From an uncultured Eubacterium sp. (GTDB lineage: Bacteria; Bacillota; Clostridia; Lachnospirales; Lachnospiraceae), in contig CAJUIL010000017.1 of the NCBI GenBank assembly GCA_910586225.1, positions 1 to 39,028 of the forward strand: 39,028 nucleotides of DNA, in the 5' to 3' direction. Each line of letters begins with the position of its first letter. Position 1 is the stretch's first letter. Positions 1-7,899 of this stretch are shown in pieces. The position numbers were made by a program, and so were the translations under genes. The notes under the pieces are model-generated. The model was not told where the DNA came from and did no database searches. It was given only the letters and a program-made list of their open reading frames with translations.

Positions 1-2
1 AC

Positions 3-500
3 CTGCAGCTTATTGATAAAGGGCAGCTTTATGATGAGTTAAAGCGAAGCTATGTAATATTTATTTGTCCATTCGATTTATATGAGAAAGGACAGCATAT
101 TTATACCTTTGAAAATATCTGCAAAGAAGACGGCAACATTTCTATGGGTGATGAGACTGTTAAGATATTTCTCAATACAAAAGGAACTCTGGATGATGTG
201 AGTGATGAATTAAAGGCATTCCTTGATTATGTAGCAGGTAAGAAGCCGAATGATGCCTACGTGGAGAGGTTGGAAGAAGCTGTAAAAGAGGCCAAGACGA
301 ATAGAGAATGGAGGCATGAGTATATGACGTTGTTAATGAGAGACCAGGAAAATATGAAAATTGGCGAAAAACGCGGAGAAGAAAAAATGCTTTTGTTAAT
401 GGAAAAGTTGATAGAAGATAAGCGTTTTGATGATATTGCCAAAATAAAGGCGGATAATGGTTATCGTCAGAAACTTTATTTGGAGTACCATATCATTTAA
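3..500 (+). CDS. Rpn-family PD-(D/E)XK nuclease/transposase-like protein, 3' part only
   Basis: The reading frame is open from the left edge of the window to the stop at 500, so the start of the gene lies outside. The visible 165 residues contain the stretch YVIFICPFDLYEKGQHIYTF, followed by KIFLNTKG, a signature of the C-terminal half of Rpn-like recombination-promoting nucleases (PD-(D/E)XK nuclease family transposases). The catalytic D-ExK core would lie upstream of the window. The tail is rich in Glu and Lys and probably helical (KRGEEKMLLLMEKLIEDKRFDDIAKIKAD), as is usual in the family. Such proteins are often multicopy and associated with genome plasticity. Family assignment rests on these motifs; whether the full gene is intact cannot be seen. 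Confidence 0.8.
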   Translation: MQLIDKGQLYDELKRSYVIFICPFDLYEKGQHIYTFENICKEDGNISMGDETVKIFLNTKGTLDDVSDELKAFLDYVAGKKPNDAYVERLEEAVKEAKTNREWRHEYMTLLMRDQENMKIGEKRGEEKMLLLMEKLIEDKRFDDIAKIKADNGYRQKLYLEYHII

Positions 501-757
501 AAGCAGGGAATCATAGGGCATAAAATTTTAAGGATTTTCTGGCCGTAATAATATTACCAAATTTTTCGTGTTTGGGTATGATATAGAGAACCTTATCATA
601 AGTAAGTGCGAAAAGAAAATAAATATTCTGGAAATTTGGATACCGTTGTAAAATTCTCTGAGGATTCCCAGCAAGCGAGGATGGCTTTGACCAAATGAAA
701 CTATAGAATATAAAGTTAAATATAGAAGCATTTCAATCAAATAGAAGCGGCTTAAAG
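501..757. other. AT-rich intergenic stretch, no gene seen
   Basis: This stretch lies between the Rpn-like gene and the left inverted repeat. Short frames exist on both strands. A minus-strand frame containing SFGQSHPRLLGILREFYNG could be coding debris, but I recognise no family and see no convincing ribosome site. The leftward promoter inside the adjacent switch segment would transcribe into it in the present orientation. Confidence 0.4.
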
Positions 758-780
758 ATAACATTTTCTAACAATTTGTT
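758..780 (+). repeat. Left 23-bp inverted repeat of the putative switch
   Basis: This 23-mer begins ATAACATTTTCTAAC and is the exact reverse complement of 1048-1070. The match stops at both ends (G757 and G781 do not pair), so the repeat is sharply bounded. Confidence 0.85.
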
Positions 781-790
781 GCCTAAAAGT

Positions 791-819
791 ATTCTACACG
801 AAATCTATTTCTTTTGCAA
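791..819 (-). promoter_or_regulatory. Leftward sigma-A-like promoter inside the invertible segment
   Basis: On the minus strand, TTGCAA (814-819) is followed by a 17-bp spacer and TAGAAT (791-796), which matches 5 of 6 bases of TATAAT. It is the best promoter I found in the 267-bp interior on either strand. Its predicted start is near the left repeat, so transcription leaves the segment leftwards. Confidence 0.5.
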
Positions 820-824
820 CAGGA

Positions 825-859
825 AAGAAAAAATTGGCAGATATTGCTGGTTTTTTCTT
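825..859. terminator. 15-bp hairpin with T-rich 3' arm inside the invertible segment
   Basis: Arm 825-839 (AAGAAAAAATTGGCA) pairs with 845-859 across a 5-nt loop. All 15 positions pair if three G-U wobbles are allowed. The 3' arm is U-rich on the + strand, as in a factor-independent terminator. In the present orientation it would stop rightward read-through into the glycan locus. Confidence 0.5.
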
Positions 860-1047
860 TCTTTTTCTTTGCGATTTTGTAAAAAAATTCTAAAAAAATG
901 ACAGAAAACAATATTCTGTACAAAATTCTTGAATCGTTGGATGTATGTCTTGCGGTGTTTCATTTTATTCCTATTAACATAGTTTGTATCGTGTTCTTTC
1001 CTTATTTCATAAGGGTTACAAGAGATAAAATTACAAACAGAAATCAT

Positions 1048-1070
1048 AACAAATTGTTAGAAAATGTTAT
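1048..1070 (-). repeat. Right 23-bp inverted repeat of the putative switch
   Basis: Exact reverse complement of 758-780, ending GAAAATGTTAT. It lies 46 bp before the XRE start codon at 1116, so a promoter delivered by inversion would have a short leader. Confidence 0.85.
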
Positions 1071-1115
1071 GGTGTTTCTTTTTGCAGCATGGTGTTTTTG
1101 CCAAGGGAGGAATTT

Positions 1116-1460
1116 ATGAGAGAACTGGATTACGCCGGAATGGGAGCCAGGATCCGTCAGGTGCGCAAAGCAAAGGGCTGGTCACAGGATGTGCTTGCGA
1201 AAAAGTGTGGGATCAGTATGTCGTTTCTTGGACATATTGAGCGCGGTACGAGGATCATGAGCCTGGAAACATTTACGAGCATCTGCACAGCGCTGGATAC
1301 GAATGCGGATGAAATTCTCTGGGGTGTGGCGCAGCCTTCGGACGCGCTTTTGGATATGTGGCAGGCGCCGCCGCAGGAGGCATATGAGAAAACGGGCGAC
1401 AGCTATTCCATGTATATAAAAATTATGAAATCTGTGGCTGAGATCATGAATGGAGCCTGA
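1116..1460 (+). CDS. XRE-family helix-turn-helix regulator
   Basis: A 114-residue protein made almost entirely of a Cro/C1-type HTH domain: GARIRQVRKAKGWSQDVLAKKCGISMSFLGHIERGTRIMSLETFTSICTALD. The C-terminal 40 residues are unassigned. I chose ATG 1116 because GGGAGG lies 6 nt upstream; an in-frame ATG at 1089 has no ribosome site. It is the first gene of the glycan locus, 46 bp after the right inverted repeat, and the GT4 gene starts 2 bp after its stop. It is therefore probably co-transcribed and may control the locus, although no ligand or operator can be deduced. The HTH fold is clear; the regulatory role is inferred from position. Confidence 0.85.
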   Translation: MRELDYAGMGARIRQVRKAKGWSQDVLAKKCGISMSFLGHIERGTRIMSLETFTSICTALDTNADEILWGVAQPSDALLDMWQAPPQEAYEKTGDSYSMYIKIMKSVAEIMNGA

Positions 1461-1462
1461 GT

Positions 1463-2704
1463 GTGGGCCGCAAGGTTTTGATGCTGGCGTCTGTGGCATC
1501 GATGATCGATCAGTTTAATATGCCGAATATACGACTGCTGCAGACGATGGGCTATGAGGTTCATGTGGCGTGTAATTTTGCAAAAGGAAATACGTGTGAT
1601 GAAATGAGGATACGCAGCCTGCAAAAAATGCTGCAGGAGTTGTCGGTCTGTCAGCACGCATGGGATTGCCCGCGCGCAGTTTTTTCTGTTTTGGAATGTC
1701 TAAGAGCGTATCGGCAGCTTTTGGAGCTGATGAAACAGCAGCATTTTGCATGGATACACTGTCATTCGCCGGTAGGCGGCGTGCTTGCAAGGCTGGCGGC
1801 GCGTAGGCAGGGTATTCGGGTAATCTATACGGCGCATGGATTTCATTTTTATTCAGGTGCGGCGCTGCAAAACTGGCTGCTTTATTATCCGGTGGAAAAG
1901 CTGCTTTCCCATTGGACAGATGTGCTGGTCACGGTCAACCAGGAGGATACGTATCTGGCAAAACGCAGGCTGTATGCAGGGAAAGTCCGCCGTATTCCAG
2001 GTGTCGGTATCGATACGGAAGCATATCAAAAAAGCTGCCGCTATACGAAGGAGCAGTTTCATAGAAAATATAAGATCCCGGAAAATGCCATCGTGCTTTT
2101 GTCAGTCGGAGAGCTAAGCCGCAGGAAAAACCATCGTCTGGTGCTTGCAGCCCTTAGTATGCTCAGACGGCAGGATGTGTATTACCTGATCTGCGGACAG
2201 GGGAAGGAACGCAGGCGACTTAAGCAGGCTGCCGGACGTCTGGGTGTGGGCCATTATCTGAGGCTGCCGGGCTATGAGGAGGATCTGCGATGGATCTATC
2301 AAAATGCCGACATATTTGTCTTTCCGTCACTTCAGGAAGGAATGCCGGTGGCTCTGATGGAAGCAATGGCTGCCGGACTGCCATGTGTCGTATCGGATAT
2401 CCGTGGCAGCAGAGAGCTTATTGACAGCCTTGCAGGCGGGATGCGTTTTACACCCGGTTCTGTACAGGAGCTTTCTCATGCGTTGGAATGGCTGCTTTCC
2501 AGTAAAGAGGCGCGGAAGCTTTGCGGGCAATATAACCAAGAAAAAATAAAGGGCTTTCGGATCGAAGCGGTGCAGCGCCGCATGAAAAGAATATATGAAG
2601 CAATGGATACGGACACTGACCTACGGAGCGAAAGACGACAGCATACAAAGGGACGGCCTGGTGACAAGCAGGGAGCGGATAAGGAGGGACACAGACATCA
2701 GTGA
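1463..2704 (+). CDS. GT4-family glycosyltransferase
   Basis: A 413-residue GT-B glycosyltransferase. The N-terminal acceptor-side domain (KVLMLASVASMIDQFNMPNIRLLQTMGYEVHVA) and the segment TAHGFHFYSG (about residue 120) match the GT4 family found in Gram-positive capsule and teichoic-acid clusters. The donor-binding half carries LSVGELSRRKNHRLVL and the E-x7-E region QEGMPVALMEAMAAGLPCVVSDIRGSRELI. The start is GTG at 1463, two bases after the XRE stop. The last 35 residues are hydrophilic and low in complexity, beyond the usual domain end. It probably acts on the cytoplasmic face, adding an early sugar to the lipid-linked glycan; donor and acceptor are not predictable. The stop overlaps the next start (GTGA), indicating translational coupling. 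Confidence 0.9.
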   Translation: MGRKVLMLASVASMIDQFNMPNIRLLQTMGYEVHVACNFAKGNTCDEMRIRSLQKMLQELSVCQHAWDCPRAVFSVLECLRAYRQLLELMKQQHFAWIHCHSPVGGVLARLAARRQGIRVIYTAHGFHFYSGAALQNWLLYYPVEKLLSHWTDVLVTVNQEDTYLAKRRLYAGKVRRIPGVGIDTEAYQKSCRYTKEQFHRKYKIPENAIVLLSVGELSRRKNHRLVLAALSMLRRQDVYYLICGQGKERRRLKQAAGRLGVGHYLRLPGYEEDLRWIYQNADIFVFPSLQEGMPVALMEAMAAGLPCVVSDIRGSRELIDSLAGGMRFTPGSVQELSHALEWLLSSKEARKLCGQYNQEKIKGFRIEAVQRRMKRIYEAMDTDTDLRSERRQHTKGRPGDKQGADKEGHRHQ

Positions 2705-4125
2705 AGAGCAAACAGATTTATTTATGGGTGATCGCCTTGTATTTTGTTCTGATCAGTTTATTTTATTATGCGGCAAAAGAGCAGCTGTATGAAAGGCAGT
2801 CAGCCGGAAATATTTCCTCTGTGCCAGGAGACCGTGTAACAGCGGAGCTGACGGAAGGTCTCTTGCTGAGCCAGCGGTTTTTGTGTGAGATGGACAAGGT
2901 GGAGCGTTTTTCTGTCAATATTGCGACGTTTGCAAGGAAAAATACCGGAACGCTCTGGATGGAGCTTTGGGATGATACGGAAAAGAAAAAAATATACAGC
3001 GAACGTTTTGCGCTGGAGGAGCTGATCGACGGGCAGGTATTGGAGGTCGTGCTTTCGGATGCAGCGGCGGGTGTGCGGGGGCACCAGCTTTCGATACGGA
3101 TGCATTCGCCGGACGCTGCCGCTGGAAATGCCATAGCGCCGTGGTACGCGTCGGACGGAAATGCGCAAGGCGCACAATTTTATATCAATGAAAGCGCCGC
3201 GGACGGTATGATCTGCTTTGCAGTCTATGGACATGATAAAGTCTGGACTGGGCCGCATTACTGGAAGGTGACGCTTCCATTTGGCGGAATGCTTTGTATT
3301 GCCTGTTTGCTTTTGCTGTATCTGGAACGGAAAGGAAAGAGCTGCTTTGTCTTTACGCTTGCCGCTCTTATGAAACGGTACCGTTTTTTGCTAAAACAGC
3401 TGGTTTTGCGTGATTTTAAGATCAAATACAGGCGTTCTGTGCTGGGAGCGCTGTGGAGCTTTATCAATCCGCTGATGACGATGTGTGTGCAGTATATTGT
3501 ATTTTCCACGATCTTTAAAATGGATATCGCAAATTATCCGGTCTACCTTTTATCAGGCGTCGTATTTTTTAACTTTTTTACGGAATCGACGAATGTCGCG
3601 ATCCATGCGATCACGGGAAATGCCGGACTTATCACGAAAGTCTATGTGCCAAAGGTCATATATCCGGTATCCAAGGTACTTTCGACCGGGGTTAATCTTT
3701 TGATCTCCCTGCTGCCGCTATGGATCATGAGCCTTGCGACGGGCATCCGGCTTACAAAGGCGTGGCTGCTGCTGCCTTATGGGCTGATAAGCCTGCTTTT
3801 GCTTAGTACAGGCGCCGGGCTGCTGCTGTCTGCGGTTATGGTCTTTTTCCGGGATATGCAGTTTATCTGGTCTGTGCTTTGTATGGTGTTTAATTATGTG
3901 ACGCCGGTTTTTTATCCGGTTTCCATCTTGTCAGAGCCGATGCAGAACTCCCTTACGTGGAATCCGCTGTACCACCATATCTCCTTTTTCCGAACGATCA
4001 TTCTGGAGGGGATTTCGCCGCAGCCAAGGCTATATGTGACGTGTATGCTGTTTTCACTCGGTATCCTGGCTTTTGGATATGCGGTTTTTAAAAAGACGCA
4101 GGACCGATTTATCTTTTATATTTGA
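2701..4125 (+). CDS. ABC-2 polysaccharide/teichoic-acid exporter permease with an N-terminal ectodomain
   Basis: A 474-residue protein whose C-terminal half (about 222-474) is a Wzm/TagG-type ABC-2 permease. The entry segment LKQLVLRDFKIKYRRSVLGALWSFINPLMTM is typical, followed by about six membrane segments. Unusually, a further 220 residues precede it: a membrane anchor at 6-24, a soluble region about 25-188 with alternating beta-like strands, and a second membrane segment about 190-208. Standard members of the family are about 260 residues. It starts at GTG 2701, overlapping the GT4 stop by 4 nt, and is followed by its ATPase. It should form the membrane channel that moves lipid-linked glycan out of the cell. 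The ectodomain family is not recognised; it could bind glycan outside the membrane. Confidence 0.88.
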   Translation: MKSKQIYLWVIALYFVLISLFYYAAKEQLYERQSAGNISSVPGDRVTAELTEGLLLSQRFLCEMDKVERFSVNIATFARKNTGTLWMELWDDTEKKKIYSERFALEELIDGQVLEVVLSDAAAGVRGHQLSIRMHSPDAAAGNAIAPWYASDGNAQGAQFYINESAADGMICFAVYGHDKVWTGPHYWKVTLPFGGMLCIACLLLLYLERKGKSCFVFTLAALMKRYRFLLKQLVLRDFKIKYRRSVLGALWSFINPLMTMCVQYIVFSTIFKMDIANYPVYLLSGVVFFNFFTESTNVAIHAITGNAGLITKVYVPKVIYPVSKVLSTGVNLLISLLPLWIMSLATGIRLTKAWLLLPYGLISLLLLSTGAGLLLSAVMVFFRDMQFIWSVLCMVFNYVTPVFYPVSILSEPMQNSLTWNPLYHHISFFRTIILEGISPQPRLYVTCMLFSLGILAFGYAVFKKTQDRFIFYI

Positions 4126-4147
4126 TCAGCGCAGGAGTGAAGAAAAA

Positions 4148-4876
4148 GTGCCAATTATTGAAGTAAATGATGTATCTGTAAAATTCCATATGGCGAACGA
4201 CCGGATGAACACATTAAAGGAGTTTGTGATCGCAGCAATATCCGGCAGGCTGAAATATCAGGAGTTCCATGCGCTTTCTCATGTTTCGTTTACGCTGGAG
4301 CGGGGAGATGTGCTGGGGATCATTGGGCACAACGGTGCGGGGAAAAGCACACTGCTCAAGGTAATCTCCGGTATTATGAAGCCTGCCGGCGGGAGCGTGC
4401 AGGTACACGGGAATGTAGTGCCGATGCTGGAGCTTGGCTCTGGCTTTGACTATGATCTGTCCGGCAGGGAAAATGTGTTTTTAAACGGAGCGATCCTTGG
4501 CTACAGCGAACGGTTTCTGCAAGAGAAATATAAAGAAATATTGGAGTTTTCCGGACTGGAGGATTTTATTGAGGTGCCTCTGCGCAACTATTCCTCTGGT
4601 ATGGTAATGCGGCTGGCCTTTTCAATCGCGGCTGTCGTTCAGCCGGAAATCCTTATTGTAGACGAGATCTTATCTGTGGGAGACGCAGATTTCCAGGAAA
4701 AGAGCAGGCGGCGGATGATGGAGCTGATGGGCGGCGGGACGACCGTATTGTTTGTATCGCATTCCATCAGCCAGATTGAAGGAATGTGCAACAAAGTATT
4801 GTGGCTGGAGCATGGCCAGGTGACGGCGATGGGACAGACAGCCGAAATTTGCAGGCGGTATGAAGGCATAGAATGA
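4148..4876 (+). CDS. ABC-2 exporter ATP-binding protein (Wzt/TagH type)
   Basis: About 242 residues. It has a Walker A (GHNGAGKSTLLKVISG), a signature loop (YSSGMVMRLAFSIA), a Walker B (ILIVDEILSVGDADFQ) and the switch His in VLFVSHS. The GYDLSGRENV-like segment and the LELGSGFDYDLSGRENVFLNG loop are typical of polysaccharide and teichoic-acid exporters. I chose GTG 4148 (VPIIEVNDVSVKFHMAND) because AGGAG sits 10 nt upstream; a longer in-frame ATG at 4073 lies inside the permease gene. It ends at the family's minimal length, so it lacks the C-terminal carbohydrate-binding domain of longer Wzt proteins. It powers the permease encoded just upstream. Confidence 0.93.
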   Translation: MPIIEVNDVSVKFHMANDRMNTLKEFVIAAISGRLKYQEFHALSHVSFTLERGDVLGIIGHNGAGKSTLLKVISGIMKPAGGSVQVHGNVVPMLELGSGFDYDLSGRENVFLNGAILGYSERFLQEKYKEILEFSGLEDFIEVPLRNYSSGMVMRLAFSIAAVVQPEILIVDEILSVGDADFQEKSRRRMMELMGGGTTVLFVSHSISQIEGMCNKVLWLEHGQVTAMGQTAEICRRYEGIE

Positions 4877-6228
4877 AAGGGATAGCTATGAGAAAGATCA
4901 CGATATGTGCTGAGAAAGATTGCTCTGGGAAAACTATTCGTGAGAAGCAACTGCACAAACAGCTGTATCAGCAAAGCCGCAGCCTTACAGGCCCAGTGCT
5001 GCATTCTTTTGTATCCTGGATACTGGAAGAGGCGCAGGAGCGCGGTATCCATACGTTGTATTTTCTGGCCAGGGACGGATATGTGCTGCAGAAAATTGCG
5101 CGGATGCTATGCCGGGAACGAGGGCTTGCGATACAATGCCGCTATTTATACTGTTCCAGGGCTTCGCTTCGTATGCCGTCGTATCATCTGATTGGAGAAG
5201 AAGCTTTGGATCTGATCTTTTCAGGAGGATATTATGTGACACCGGAACGCTTTTTAGAGCGTGCTGGAATACCGTCTGCTCACTGGGAGCAGGTGATGTC
5301 CGAGGCTGGTATTCGCCCGGTACCTTCGGGACAATGTATACAGCAATCGAAAGCCTGTCTGCAAAAAAACAGCCGCCGGACTCTTGGATGGCTTCAGATA
5401 CAGCGATATCGAAGCAGGATCGCAAGGAGTAAGACCTTTCAAAAATGTCTGCAGGAGCATTCCAGGCAGTCATACAAAACGGCTATCGGTTATTTGCGTC
5501 AGGCAGGGCTGCTTGCGCAGACACATATCGGTATCGTAGACAGCGGATGGACCGGATCCATGCAGCGTTCGCTGCGTCAGCTGCTAGAGGCTGAAGGATT
5601 TCGTGGACAAATGACAGGTTTTTATTTCGGACTCTACCAAAATCCGAAGGAACAGCGGGATGGAGAGTACTTGTCCTGGTATTTTTCTCCCAAGATGAAT
5701 AAACGGCGTCAGCTTTTTTTCTGTAATAACCTGTTAGAATGCTTCCTGTCAGCCCCGCATGGGATGACGGTTGACTATAAGCTGCGTCAGGGCCGTTACG
5801 AACCTGTACTTGAAAATACGGAACAGGGAACGCCCATTCCGTGGATCCGGACGCAGCTGCGGGGCATTTTAGACGGGGCTGCGATGCAGGAGAAAGCAGG
5901 AAAAGTGTATACGTTAAAACAATGCGCGCGTATTCTTGGCCGGCTTATGGCAGCGCCGACATCAGAGGAAGCGCGTGTTTATGGAAACTTTTTGTTTTGT
6001 GATGATATTACAGAAGGATATCTGTATCCGCTGGCTGAATCCGGACAGGAAAAGCTGCTGAGGGAGCATTTACTGGCGGTGCGTCTGTGGAACAGGCGGC
6101 GCGAACAAAAGCCAATGCCCCTGTTCTGGCCGTTTGGGACGATCGCGCTTGTAAGAGCACCGCTGAAAAGAAGCCTCTACTGGCTGGATGCTTGTCTGGC
6201 ACAGTGGATGCGTACCTATTTGCTTTGA
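4873..6228 (+). CDS. COG5610-like protein, C-terminal domain only
   Basis: A 451-residue protein that matches the C-terminal portion of COG5610 glycan-cluster proteins. Near residue 60 it has HTLYFLARDGYVLQKIARML followed by YLYCSRASLR. Near residue 220 it has IGIVDSGWTGSMQRSLRQLL. In typical members this part follows an N-terminal HAD domain in one chain; here the HAD domain is a separate gene (7026-7880) two places downstream. The gene begins with an ATGA overlap of the ATPase stop (4873), though ATG 4888 with AAAGGG upstream is an equally good start. The biochemical role is unknown. Family position in capsule and O-antigen loci suggests a part in glycan modification or transfer. Confidence 0.75.
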   Translation: MKGIAMRKITICAEKDCSGKTIREKQLHKQLYQQSRSLTGPVLHSFVSWILEEAQERGIHTLYFLARDGYVLQKIARMLCRERGLAIQCRYLYCSRASLRMPSYHLIGEEALDLIFSGGYYVTPERFLERAGIPSAHWEQVMSEAGIRPVPSGQCIQQSKACLQKNSRRTLGWLQIQRYRSRIARSKTFQKCLQEHSRQSYKTAIGYLRQAGLLAQTHIGIVDSGWTGSMQRSLRQLLEAEGFRGQMTGFYFGLYQNPKEQRDGEYLSWYFSPKMNKRRQLFFCNNLLECFLSAPHGMTVDYKLRQGRYEPVLENTEQGTPIPWIRTQLRGILDGAAMQEKAGKVYTLKQCARILGRLMAAPTSEEARVYGNFLFCDDITEGYLYPLAESGQEKLLREHLLAVRLWNRRREQKPMPLFWPFGTIALVRAPLKRSLYWLDACLAQWMRTYLL

Positions 6229-6241
6229 CCGAGGTGATGCG

Positions 6242-7048
6242 ATGTGTCGGATTAGTGTGATCATGGGCGCTTATAACGTACAAAATCTCTGGATTTTTGA
6301 AAAAGCCATAAATTCCGTACTGAGACAGACGATGCAGGATTTTGAACTGATTGTGTGCGACGACGGCTCTACAGATAATACGTACCAGATGCTCCGCCGC
6401 TTTGCAAGGCAGGATAGACGCATTCGGGTTATACGCAGTCAGAAGCGATGCGGGCTGGCTGCCGCGTTAAATCGCTGTCTTTTTATTGCCAGAGGGGATC
6501 TGATCGCAAGGCAGGACGCTGATGATTTGTCCATGCCGGACCGTTTTCGACAACAGGCCGCGTTTTTGGAACGCCATCCGCAGATCAGCTTTGTAGGAAC
6601 TAACGTAACCTTGTTTGACCAAAATGGCAGCTGGGGAAAACGTGTGCTTCCGCCTCGTCCAAAAAAAGAGGATTTTTTGTTTACCTGTCCGTTTGTACAC
6701 GGCTCTTTATTATTCCGCAGAGAAGCGTTTATGCGGGCCGGCGTTTACCGGACGGGAAAGCAGACGCTTCGTGCGGAGGATTATGACTTGCTGATGCGTA
6801 TGTATGCTGCAGGACTGCGCGGCGCAAATCTGCAGAAGGCGCACTATCAGTTTTTGGAGGACCAGACAGCCTGGAAGCGCAGGAAGTACCGTTACCGCTT
6901 TGACGAAGCCATCGTAAGGCTGCACGGTTTTCGGCAGCTGGGTTTGCTGCCAAAAGGTCTGCCATACGTCGTCAAGCCGCTGGCAGTCGGACTGGTCCCG
7001 CCGCGGATACTGCTGAGGTTAAAAAATGGATATACGATACAGATGTAA
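6242..7048 (+). CDS. GT2-family glycosyltransferase
   Basis: A 268-residue GT-A enzyme with the GT2 opening CRISVIMGAYNVQ, the nucleotide-binding acidic motif IVCDDGSTDNTYQML, and the metal-binding segment LIARQDADDLSMPDRF (DAD). HGSLLFRREAFMRAGVYR and AEDYDLLMRMYAAG are typical of capsule GT2 enzymes. I chose ATG 6242 because GAGGTGA lies 4 nt upstream; an in-frame ATG at 6188 overlaps the preceding gene. It acts in the cytoplasm on a nucleotide-sugar donor that cannot be named. It is placed between the two separated COG5610 halves and overlaps the next gene by 23 nt. Confidence 0.9.
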   Translation: MCRISVIMGAYNVQNLWIFEKAINSVLRQTMQDFELIVCDDGSTDNTYQMLRRFARQDRRIRVIRSQKRCGLAAALNRCLFIARGDLIARQDADDLSMPDRFRQQAAFLERHPQISFVGTNVTLFDQNGSWGKRVLPPRPKKEDFLFTCPFVHGSLLFRREAFMRAGVYRTGKQTLRAEDYDLLMRMYAAGLRGANLQKAHYQFLEDQTAWKRRKYRYRFDEAIVRLHGFRQLGLLPKGLPYVVKPLAVGLVPPRILLRLKNGYTIQM

Positions 7049-7880
7049 AAAAAGAATGGAGCAGGCGCCTGCTTATGCAAAGGCGCGGTTTTACCAAAAC
7101 CGATACGAGGAAAAACGGCTGGGACAGCTTTTGTGCTTTGCAGGCGCCTGTCTATTTTCCAAGCCTGGGTCTGCAGGTGCAGGATATCCGAGACGGTTGT
7201 TTTTGGATTATGAAAAAAGAAAGGCTTTTGCTATGGCTTCGATCCAGGCGGAGCTTGCGCGCTATGACGTGATCTCGTTCGACGTATTTGATACGCTGCT
7301 GCGGCGTACGTTCAGGCAGCCAACAGATGTGTTTGCATGGATGGAAAAGCGTATGGGCATTCCAGGCTTTGCAAGGATGCGTACAGAGGCGGAACAGCTT
7401 GCCAGGCAAAGAAGCATGAAAAGCCGCGGGACAGCAGAGATCACGATCGAGGAAATATACCGGGTTCTGCTGCAGGATCTGTGTTTGCAGGACGCCGGAA
7501 AGTCGGGTGAGAGTATACGGACGCCTGAAGCATGGATCCAGGCAGAGCTTGCAGCAGAACGAAGCTGCTGCAGGGCGGATTCCAGAATGCGTGCGCTTGT
7601 AAAAGCGCTGCTGCTGCGGAAAAAGCAGGTGATTGCTGTATCGGATATGTACTTAAATGGGCAGCAGATCAGGCGGCTGCTGCTTGGATGTGGGTATGAG
7701 GGGCTTCATAAAGTATATGCTTCCAGCGATTACCGGGCAGGAAAAAGCGATGGGAGGCTGTTTCCGATTGTTTTGCGGGAGGTCGGGGCAGACAGGCGGA
7801 TGGTGCATATCGGGGATAATTTTTATTCGGATGTGTATCGGCAAAAAGCGCTTCCGGTCCATACGATCCATTATTTATAG
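7026..7880 (+). CDS. HAD-superfamily domain protein, N-terminal half of a COG5610-like protein
   Basis: A 284-residue protein. HAD motif I is FDVFDTLLRR (D86-x-F-D89-T90), motif II is IAVSDMYLNGQQI, and the motif III/IV region is YRAGKSDGRLF with VHIGDNFYSDV. This is the HAD part of COG5610; the companion C-terminal part is the separate gene 4873-6228. The position two residues after the nucleophile Asp is Phe rather than Asp, unlike classical phosphatases and more like dehalogenase-type members, so phosphatase activity should not be assumed. Start ATG 7026 is preceded by GAGG and overlaps the GT2 gene. About 60 residues before motif I are basic and unassigned. Confidence 0.8.
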   Translation: MDIRYRCKKRMEQAPAYAKARFYQNRYEEKRLGQLLCFAGACLFSKPGSAGAGYPRRLFLDYEKRKAFAMASIQAELARYDVISFDVFDTLLRRTFRQPTDVFAWMEKRMGIPGFARMRTEAEQLARQRSMKSRGTAEITIEEIYRVLLQDLCLQDAGKSGESIRTPEAWIQAELAAERSCCRADSRMRALVKALLLRKKQVIAVSDMYLNGQQIRRLLLGCGYEGLHKVYASSDYRAGKSDGRLFPIVLREVGADRRMVHIGDNFYSDVYRQKALPVHTIHYL

Positions 7881-7899
7881 AAAAGAAAGGGTTTTAACG

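Larger units (their letters stand above)
758..1070. other. Candidate invertible DNA segment (promoter switch) upstream of the polysaccharide locus
   Basis: The segment is bounded by two perfect 23-bp inverted repeats, 758-780 and 1048-1070, around a 267-bp AT-rich interior with no convincing gene. No target-site duplication flanks it (TTAAAG on the left, GGTGTT on the right), which argues against a transposon. Inside, a minus-strand promoter (TTGCAA, 17-bp spacer, TAGAAT; 791-819) points left, away from the glycan locus. A long hairpin (825-859) lies behind it. Inversion would aim the promoter at the XRE regulator beginning 46 bp beyond the right repeat. Invertible promoters upstream of capsule loci are well known in Bacteroides and occur in Clostridia; the function here is inferred from architecture. 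No invertase gene is visible in the window. Confidence 0.6.

Noticed and set aside
805..1047. Minus-strand open frame of 80 codons inside the putative switch
   Set aside because: It is low in complexity, has no ribosome site or recognisable motif and overlaps the hairpin and promoter.
758..1070. The 23-bp inverted repeats as ends of a MITE or IS remnant
   Set aside because: No direct duplication flanks the segment, and the interior holds an outward-facing promoter and hairpin, which fit an invertible segment better. It is not fully excluded.
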